Shown piece by piece: positions 6,860 to 11,390 of a DNA stretch of 11,390 bases. The first letter of the stretch is position 1. Every line of letters begins with the position of its first letter. Source of the stretch: Geosiphon pyriformis (taxonomy: Eukaryota > Glomeromycota > Glomeromycetes > Archaeosporales > Geosiphonaceae); the NCBI GenBank assembly GCA_016748015.1, contig JAAOMT010000468.1, positions 761,540 through 772,929 of the forward strand, given 5' to 3'. The notes under the pieces were generated by a model, which was not told where the DNA came from, made no database searches, and worked only from the letters and a program-made list of their open reading frames with translations. The translations under genes and the position numbers were made by a program.

Positions 6860-9106
6860 ACTTTTTAGTATTAAAGAAGATTACCATCTAGTCTCCTATC
6901 TTTGCAATTGGTTCTGTAGTTAAGGATGCTTTGGAGAAGAATTATAAACTTTGGCTGGTTTTGTAGAATATACAGAAGACTTATAACTCTGTAGATTGAC
7001 ATCATTTGAAGAATAGTTTAGTTTGGATTAAAATATATAAGAAATTTATCAGATTTTTTGGAAGTATTTACAATAATAGGATTAATTAAATTATAATTAA
7101 TTATAGTTTGATTAATTAGTACTATATACATAATGGTTTAGACCAAAACAAAGTTTTTTTTTTCTGCTCTAGAGAATTATTTATGATTCTTTCTTATATA
7201 AAGTCAAAAGACATAAAAGCTTGTATGGTTACTGTATTGACATTAAATTTGTTGCCAAAACTAGCAGAGTAGAAAATCAGAGTAAATTGTCTTTATTTCT
7301 AATTGCTAGTGTTTTTATTAATAATACAATTTGGGTGAATAGTAGTTAGCCTGTCACTTAGTATATTTTAAACATTATAAGTAAATTTTTTAGTATTAAT
7401 AACATTTCAATTAACAATAAAAAAACAGTGGCTGTTTTTATTAACCAAAGAGTCAGAGTTGTTTTATTATTGATCAGTGGCATGCTAATTTTTATTACAC
7501 AAAATAGGGAGTTTTATAAATATTTTAGTATTTTTTTATCTTTTGATGATTTATTCAGACTTAGTTTAAAGAAAGCTCATTTAAATATCAGGTTTTTTGC
7601 CAATATAGTCTTAAAAAAAGCTATCTCAAACAAGCAGTTCTTTTATTTGGTTTTGGCTGTGCTTTAATCTATTGTTGATTACAAGACCCAATTTAGTTTT
7701 GTCTCTAAAAATGTATGCAACAAATAGAATATACTAATTAAAAAGGGTTTGAAAATAAAAGCTAGCTTATTTAAGAATTTTTCCAATAAAACTCTTCATT
7801 ATCTATTATTGTATGGTTTGAAATTTTTTGAGCAAGTGCAAGTAAAGAGTAAATTAGCTTCTTTATTATGTTTTTCAAATGCTGGTAGAATTCTCAGTCA
7901 TTTGTTTAAATACAGATCTTTAAATTTATAGGTCTTGGGTTAGTTTTTTGTCTATTTTTTGCAATATTCTATAAAATTAAGAGTCAATCTGATTAATAAT
8001 TTCCTAGCTGGTATAGTAAAAATTATTCTGAATTATAATGTTTATTTCATTAATTTTTTTTTCTTTGTATTTTGTTTTTCTGGTGGCACTTTTATGTCCT
8101 CTGTTTTAAAGAATTTGGTATATTATAATGTTTTTTGTTTGCTCAAAAGATTTGGTATTGCCTTTGTTGAATAATTGTATAATAAAAAAAGATTGGTTTT
8201 TAATTAAAAGTGTTTTCATTATTGGAAAAAACTTGATCCTAAAGATCCAGTTCTTGCTTAATTCAAGTTGGTTTGTAATTACTTGATAAATTTTGCTCTG
8301 TGTTTTAATGTTTAGTCATCCATTAGCACCTTTTAATTTGTAAATGTTTTAAGTACTGGCAAGTTTTTTTCAGTTAAACAATGTCTCTCTAGTGCTGATT
8401 TGGATGTTATTAATATTTACACAAATAGATCTTTAAAGAACTTGGGCACTTGTGGAATAAGATGTAATGCAACTGTATTTTTTGCCAACTTGAATCTAAG
8501 TATTAATGTTAAGATTGGTAATTTGGTGTCTTCTATGATGGCAGAATTACAGGCAATTGCTCTGGCTTTAGAGTGTGTTTCAGTTTCTAGTTATGTTAAG
8601 ATATATTTAGATAGTTAAACTGTTTTAGATGTGTGCTGCAGAATTGGTTATGATTTCATTTAACTTTTGCAATTGCTGTTGGCTTAAAAAATGAAGTGTT
8701 ATAAACTTTATTAGATATAAGAATCTCAATGTTTCTTGGATTAAAGTCAAAGACCATTCAGGTGTTTTAGGTAATAAGCATGCTAACATGCTGGCTAACT
8801 TGGCTTCATATTTAAATTTGTTATTCTCTGTTCTTGTTAAGAAAAAATATATTAGTATTAATAGAATAGCAGTATCCAGAAATGGTTATTATTTTATTTG
8901 TGATATGTTTAGGGCTATTTATTATGTTTATTGGAAAATTGGATCTGGTTCTGGTGTTATTTGTAAAGCCATAATTAGGAATGTGAATTAAGTTCAGACT
9001 TTATCAATTTGGCACTCAAACTTATATATGACATCAGATTATACATATAAAGCTATTATTAATTTATGCTTCTATTTTATAAAAGCTTTGCATTATTGCT
9101 GGCCAG
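6860..9106 (+). pseudogene. LINE copy 2 ORF2 fragment: RT core, spacer, RNase H and beyond
   Basis: Resumes in frame 1 with SPIFAIGSVVKDALEKN (from 6892). A one-base change in the ten-T run at 7154-7163 moves it to frame 3, in which it stays to about 8618; a second shift before 8680 returns it to frame 1. RT motif A reads N...YN (AAT at 6967, AAC at 6985) instead of D...YD. Motif C reads FINN (AAT AAT at 7320-7325) instead of the catalytic Asp pair. RNase H has Asn at the first (8424) and last (8785) Asp positions but keeps Glu at 8544 and Asp at 8610. It ends at 9106 inside the motif matching copy 1 YLMKAVHKRLPV, broken by the Ty3 LTR. There is no CpG in this fragment. Confidence 0.88.
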
Positions 9107-9285
9107 TGTTACCGGAGGTTTTTTGGTCTCTTTTCTTAAATGTTGTTGATGCTTGTTTGCTGTGAATTCACGTTTTCTGGATGTGGTTGAACCTTCGATA
9201 ACTGAATTTATCTTCAAATTATCTCCTATAATTTGAACTGCTGGGCTTATAAGTGGAATGGCCAATTCCGTACCAGTTACTTTAT

Positions 9286-9411
9286 GTAGTTACGTTGTAG
9301 TAAACGTCAACTCTTTCCCAGGAATTGCTCGTCTGGAAGCTCACTAAAAATGTGTAGTTACTTTGCTGTGAAAGTCAACTCTTCTACAGGAATCTCGTCT
9401 GTAGGCTACCC
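9286..9411. repeat. 68-bp tandem duplication in the U5 part of the 3' LTR
   Basis: Two diverged units start with GTAGTTAC at 9286 and 9354. Both continue with GTCAACTCTT, CAGGAAT and CTCGTCTG at matching places. The duplication lies downstream of the predicted poly(A) site, in U5. Confidence 0.75.
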
Positions 9412-9611
9412 AAATGATTATAATAAGAAAAGAAAGAGAAAAATAAAAGAAACGTAAAGAAATAGAATTTTGTCAAGGAAACGTTTTCTATCCAGGCCTG
9501 GAGTCACTAACAGATTACTGAAATTGGTAGCTAATCAATTTCAAAATGTTAGTTGTGTTGAGAGAATTTCAAGTGTAATAATCAAAGGATTTGGTTTTCG
9601 AATATTTAATT

Positions 9612-9617
9612 TTTATT
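9612..9617 (-). terminator. Putative LTR polyadenylation signal (AATAAA)
   Basis: TTTATT on the + strand gives AATAAA on the - strand, about 100 nt downstream of the TATA box. That would set the R region between roughly 9695 and 9590. Confidence 0.45.
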
Positions 9618-9716
9618 TGAGATATGTAAAAAGTGATTTGTTCTAATTAAGATACCTAAAGTAAGATACTATGGTAGGATATGAGAAGATACATTTTCTT
9701 GAAGAGAGAAGCTCTT

Positions 9717-9724
9717 CTTTTATA
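9717..9724 (-). promoter_or_regulatory. LTR core promoter TATA box (TATAAAAG)
   Basis: The - strand reads TTGTATAAAAGAAGAG. Just downstream, GAAGAG (9701-9706) and CTCTTC (9712-9717) can pair as a 6-bp stem with a 5-nt loop near the expected transcript start. In the 5' LTR copy this would drive the element's full-length RNA. Confidence 0.55.
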
Positions 9725-9775
9725 CAACTTGTTGTAGTACTAGTCTTTGAACTTGCACTTTTTCTCTTTTCTAGA

Positions 9776-9876
9776 ATTTTGGTGAACTAAAGATACATTT
9801 CGGCGAACTACAAGTTATTTCGCTGAACTATGAATTATTTCGGCCAATTTCCATTAATTTCGGCGAATTTTTGCTA
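9776..9876. repeat. 20-bp tandem repeat array (five units) in U3 of the 3' LTR
   Basis: Units start at 9776, 9797, 9817, 9837 and 9857 with a period of 20 (first unit 21). The core is ATTTCGGCGAA with variants TTTTGGTGAA, TTTCGCTGAA and TTTCGGCCAA, followed by a looser half. The array ends about 50 bp upstream of the TATA box. It looks like a cluster of binding sites, but no factor is known to me. Confidence 0.85.
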
Positions 9877-10056
9877 TGTTATATGGTTCAGGGTATTGTG
9901 TAAATTGATCATCTCAATTTCTATGGTCCAAATCGGGTTATTGATTAAATGATGATAATTGCTAATTTGATTAAATAATAAGTGAAATTCGAAACAATAA
10001 TAATATGTGCTAATTAATGATAGGAATTATAAGGGAAATTTCATGCTAATTAATAG

Positions 10057-10764
10057 CTAAAATTCTACTGGTAACATAATCTCCTCCTCAAGACTGAGCT
10101 CCGTCGAAGTCCAAGCACTATCTGTGATATTAAGATAGTAGTCCAAAATGATTGAAGTGATCTGGTCTGAAAATTGTTGAAATTTCAGTTCTGTGAGTTT
10201 TCCAATATACTGAATCTTCATTTGTTGAAGTATTGGGTTTTGTAGGACATTTTCGCAAGTGTTGAACAAATCATAGAGTCTAAAAGCTGCTCTAAGTTTG
10301 TAGCGAGTGTTTGTTGGTCCAGCTGTTGTCTTGAATTCATTATGAATTTGTTTTTGTATAGCTTCAGGAGTGAGGTTTGTTGCTTCAAGTTCCAGTTTTC
10401 GTTTATAAAGTGTTTTTCCAATATGAAAGTATCTATAATTAAGGGTATGTTCATTGTTTTGTTCATTAAGCAGTAGTAGAAGTTTTTGTTGGATTGTGGC
10501 ATTTGGTGAAATGTCAATAGGGGCAAATAAGAGGTTTTCTTTTAGCGCTTGTTCTACAAGTTCTGGTAATTGTTTTCCAGACTGACTTCTAGCTTTTCTT
10601 CTATAAGGGTGATAATTCTGAGAATTGTTGACTGCTGGGGCTGGGGTTTCTTTTTGAATGTAATTAATTTGACTTCCATTAATTGTTATGGATAAGTCAG
10701 GAAGTGTTCTCAAGGCTAACATTAATTTTTGGGATATTTGTTGAATATTTCGGGGGATAATCAT
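10057..10764 (-). CDS. Extra ORF between pol and the 3' LTR, 235 aa, function unknown
   Basis: An intact ORF from ATG at 10764 to TAG at 10057, placed after pol and running 20 nt into the 3' LTR. I do not recognise a known domain. Residues 1-45 include short hydrophobic stretches; residues about 50-65 are basic (YHPYRRKARSQSGK); the middle is Leu/Gln/Asn/Glu-rich and probably helical (PELVEQALKENLLF, QQKLLLLLNEQNNEH); the C-terminal third holds FRLYDLF and is acidic at the end (EEE). No retroviral envelope features (long ectodomain, cysteine pattern, C-terminal membrane anchor) are seen. The ATG at 10764 is the first one after the pol stop. The frame stays open upstream to 10851 without an ATG. 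Extra ORFs at this place occur in several Ty3/gypsy lineages; some could be accessory or captured host proteins. Coding status is fairly likely, since the length is unusual in AT-rich DNA. Confidence 0.72.
   Translation of the reverse strand: MIIPRNIQQISQKLMLALRTLPDLSITINGSQINYIQKETPAPAVNNSQNYHPYRRKARSQSGKQLPELVEQALKENLLFAPIDISPNATIQQKLLLLLNEQNNEHTLNYRYFHIGKTLYKRKLELEATNLTPEAIQKQIHNEFKTTAGPTNTRYKLRAAFRLYDLFNTCENVLQNPILQQMKIQYIGKLTELKFQQFSDQITSIILDYYLNITDSAWTSTELSLEEEIMLPVEF
10081..10089 (-). other. Polypurine tract, plus-strand primer site
   Basis: GAGGAGGAG on the - strand, followed by ATTA and then the LTR start TGTTACC. Its place just upstream of the 3' LTR is where second-strand synthesis is primed in LTR retrotransposons. 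The same nine bases are three Glu codons of the extra ORF. Confidence 0.7.
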
Positions 10765-10889
10765 GATAAAAATGACTAAAAGAATAAAGAAATTATTTTT
10801 GGGTATCGGGTTTTTATTTGTTTTTGGTTTTGGGTTTTCTTTTGAATTTATTTACTATGTATTTATTAAAGGGGTTATAATATGCTAAA
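10765..10889 (-). other. Spacer between pol stop and the extra ORF
   Basis: On the - strand this 125-bp spacer is A-rich with C-runs and has no ATG. In the frame of the extra ORF it is open from 10851 and would encode a Lys/Asn/Pro-rich segment followed by a hydrophobic run NNFFILLVIFI leading into the ATG. No intron signals can be assigned with confidence. Confidence 0.5.
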
Positions 10890-11390
10890 TTAAGTGTTCA
10901 AGTTTGGTTGTTGTTCTATTATAATTATTGGTTCTAAATTTCGTGGAATATCTTCAGGATTAATTAAAGGGGAATGTGTACCAATTTGTGGGATTAATGG
11001 TTCAGGATTGGTTCTGGAATGATAGTGTTTCAAACGGTCTCCATGTGCAACTTTTGCTAGGATTTTGTCATCAAGTCTTAACTTGTATGATCCATTGCCT
11101 AGTATTTCGTGTATATAAAATGGTCCATCCCATTTGTGTTCAAATTTTCCACTCCATTGTTTTTCAGCCTTAGTTCTATGTAAGAGAACTTTATTTCCAA
11201 CTTTGAATTCGTTGGTAGCTGGTGGCAATTTGTTGTCATGCCGTTCTTTTTGTTGAGCTTGGGAGTGTTCAATATGGGTGGCTGCAATTCGTCGTTTTCC
11301 TTCCAATGTGCTGAGAAGGGTGTAGGCTCTTCGTTGAAGTGTTTCTTGGAAGTTTTCTTCTGTAATTGGTTGCACTGGGTATGTTTCCAC
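10890..11390 (-). CDS. C-terminal part of Ty3/gypsy Pol: integrase C-terminal domain (partial)
   Basis: Open from the right edge to TAA at 10890-10892; 166 codons visible, with the first bases cut by the window edge, so no start should be assigned. Residues about 1-60 are the helical linker after the integrase core (RRAYTLLSTLEGKRRIAATH, then QAQQKERHDN). They are followed by FKVGNKVLLHR, then WSGKFEHKWDGPFYI (the GPF/Y motif), LGNGSYKLRLDD and HGDRLKHYH. This is the SH3-like integrase C-terminal domain that binds DNA and helps place the insertion. A Pro/Ile-rich tail of about 40 residues follows, with no recognisable chromodomain. The reading frame has no stops or shifts, unlike the LINEs. 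The active-site part of integrase, RNase H, RT, protease and gag should lie to the right. Confidence 0.92.
   Translation of the reverse strand: METYPVQPITEENFQETLQRRAYTLLSTLEGKRRIAATHIEHSQAQQKERHDNKLPPATNEFKVGNKVLLHRTKAEKQWSGKFEHKWDGPFYIHEILGNGSYKLRLDDKILAKVAHGDRLKHYHSRTNPEPLIPQIGTHSPLINPEDIPRNLEPIIIIEQQPNLNT

Larger units (their letters stand above)
5190..9106 (+). mobile_element. LINE copy 2, older relative of copy 1, split by a solo LTR and cut by the Ty3 element
   Basis: Conceptual translation aligns by eye with copy 1 ORF2 from the linker before the RT through to the region after RNase H. Recognisable anchors are SYMIRSVLEHFF near 5474, IIPKLYE near 5897, SPIFAIGSVV at 6892, NNFLAGIVKIIL near 8000, MAELQAIALALECV near 8538 and the KVK.HSGVLGN region near 8743. 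The left limit is uncertain because homology fades into AT-rich DNA between about 5190 and 5260. The right end is cut at 9106 by the LTR retrotransposon, so the remaining 3' part should lie to its right, outside the window. Two in-frame blocks are joined by very few indels despite dozens of stops. Confidence 0.9.
9107..10076 (-). repeat. 3' LTR (970 bp) of the Ty3/gypsy element
   Basis: Bounded by TGTTACCGG at the left and CTGGTAACA at the right, a 9-bp inverted repeat with one mismatch and the TG...CA ends typical of LTRs. The left junction breaks LINE copy 2 inside the LPV motif; the right junction is 4 bp from a polypurine tract. On the - strand the order is U3 (10076 to about 9695, with a 20-bp tandem array), TATA box, R, AATAAA signal, then a U5 with a 68-bp duplication. 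It contains 19 CpG. Confidence 0.87.
9107..11390 (-). mobile_element. Ty3/gypsy-type LTR retrotransposon, 3' half
   Basis: Read on the - strand from the right edge: C-terminal integrase, a short spacer, an extra ORF, a polypurine tract and the 3' LTR. Integrase followed directly by the element's end is the Ty3/gypsy order (in Ty1/copia, RT and RNase H follow integrase). The integrase GPF/Y motif supports this. The rest of gag-pol and the 5' LTR lie to the right. Insertion is inside LINE copy 2; GCCAG (9102-9106) should be the target duplication if the 5-bp rule of this group holds. Both visible ORFs are open and CpG is well represented, so this is the youngest element here. Confidence 0.88.

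Noticed and set aside
9776-9876. CRISPR-like array
   Set aside because: Units of 20 bp are directly adjacent with no unique spacers, and the array is inside an LTR.
10218-10526. 102-codon open frame on the - strand in another frame of the extra ORF
   Set aside because: Lies fully inside the longer 235-aa ORF; no independent support.
10976-11173. 65-codon + strand open frame
   Set aside because: Antisense to the integrase C-terminal domain, which is clearly real.

Overview
This window is a stack of nested retrotransposons in a very AT-rich eukaryotic genome. I see no host gene, tRNA, rRNA or CRISPR array. The best guess for the source is an arbuscular mycorrhizal fungus (Glomeromycotina, Rhizophagus/Gigaspora type), because the LINE ORF2 motif style resembles the abundant LINE proteins I remember from those genomes. 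That assignment is recall plus inference, not a database match.

Layout, left to right. (1) 1-4955: a near-complete non-LTR retrotransposon on the + strand (LINE copy 1). It has the tail of ORF1, then ORF2 overlapping it by ATGA. ORF2 carries an APE-type endonuclease, reverse transcriptase, RNase H and a C-terminal CCHC-like zinc motif, followed by a short 3' UTR, ATTAAA and a poly(A) tail. ORF2 keeps one reading frame for about 4 kb with a single frame change but has 15 premature stops. (2) 4956-5190: AT-rich low-complexity DNA. (3) About 5190-9106: a second, much older copy of the same LINE family in the same direction, split by a solo LTR at 6040-6859. It has no CpG in about 3.1 kb, and its RT and RNase H catalytic Asp codons have mostly become Asn. 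(4) 9107-11390: the 3' half of a Ty3/gypsy-type LTR retrotransposon on the - strand: 3' LTR (9107-10076), polypurine tract, an extra 235-aa ORF of unknown function, then the C-terminal part of integrase running off the right edge. This element sits inside the older LINE copy.

From nesting and decay, LINE copy 2 is oldest, then the solo LTR, then LINE copy 1, and the Ty3/gypsy element is youngest (its two visible ORFs are open). CpG counts follow this order: 0 in about 3.1 kb, 1 in 820 bp, 43 in 4.9 kb, 19 in the 970-bp LTR.

No clearly new cellular system is present. The points most worth a second look are the extra ORF downstream of pol whose C-terminal Glu codons double as the polypurine tract, the unrelated tandem arrays placed just upstream of the TATA box in both LTRs, and the one-sided C-to-T/G-to-A decay that disarmed catalytic residues with almost no indels.
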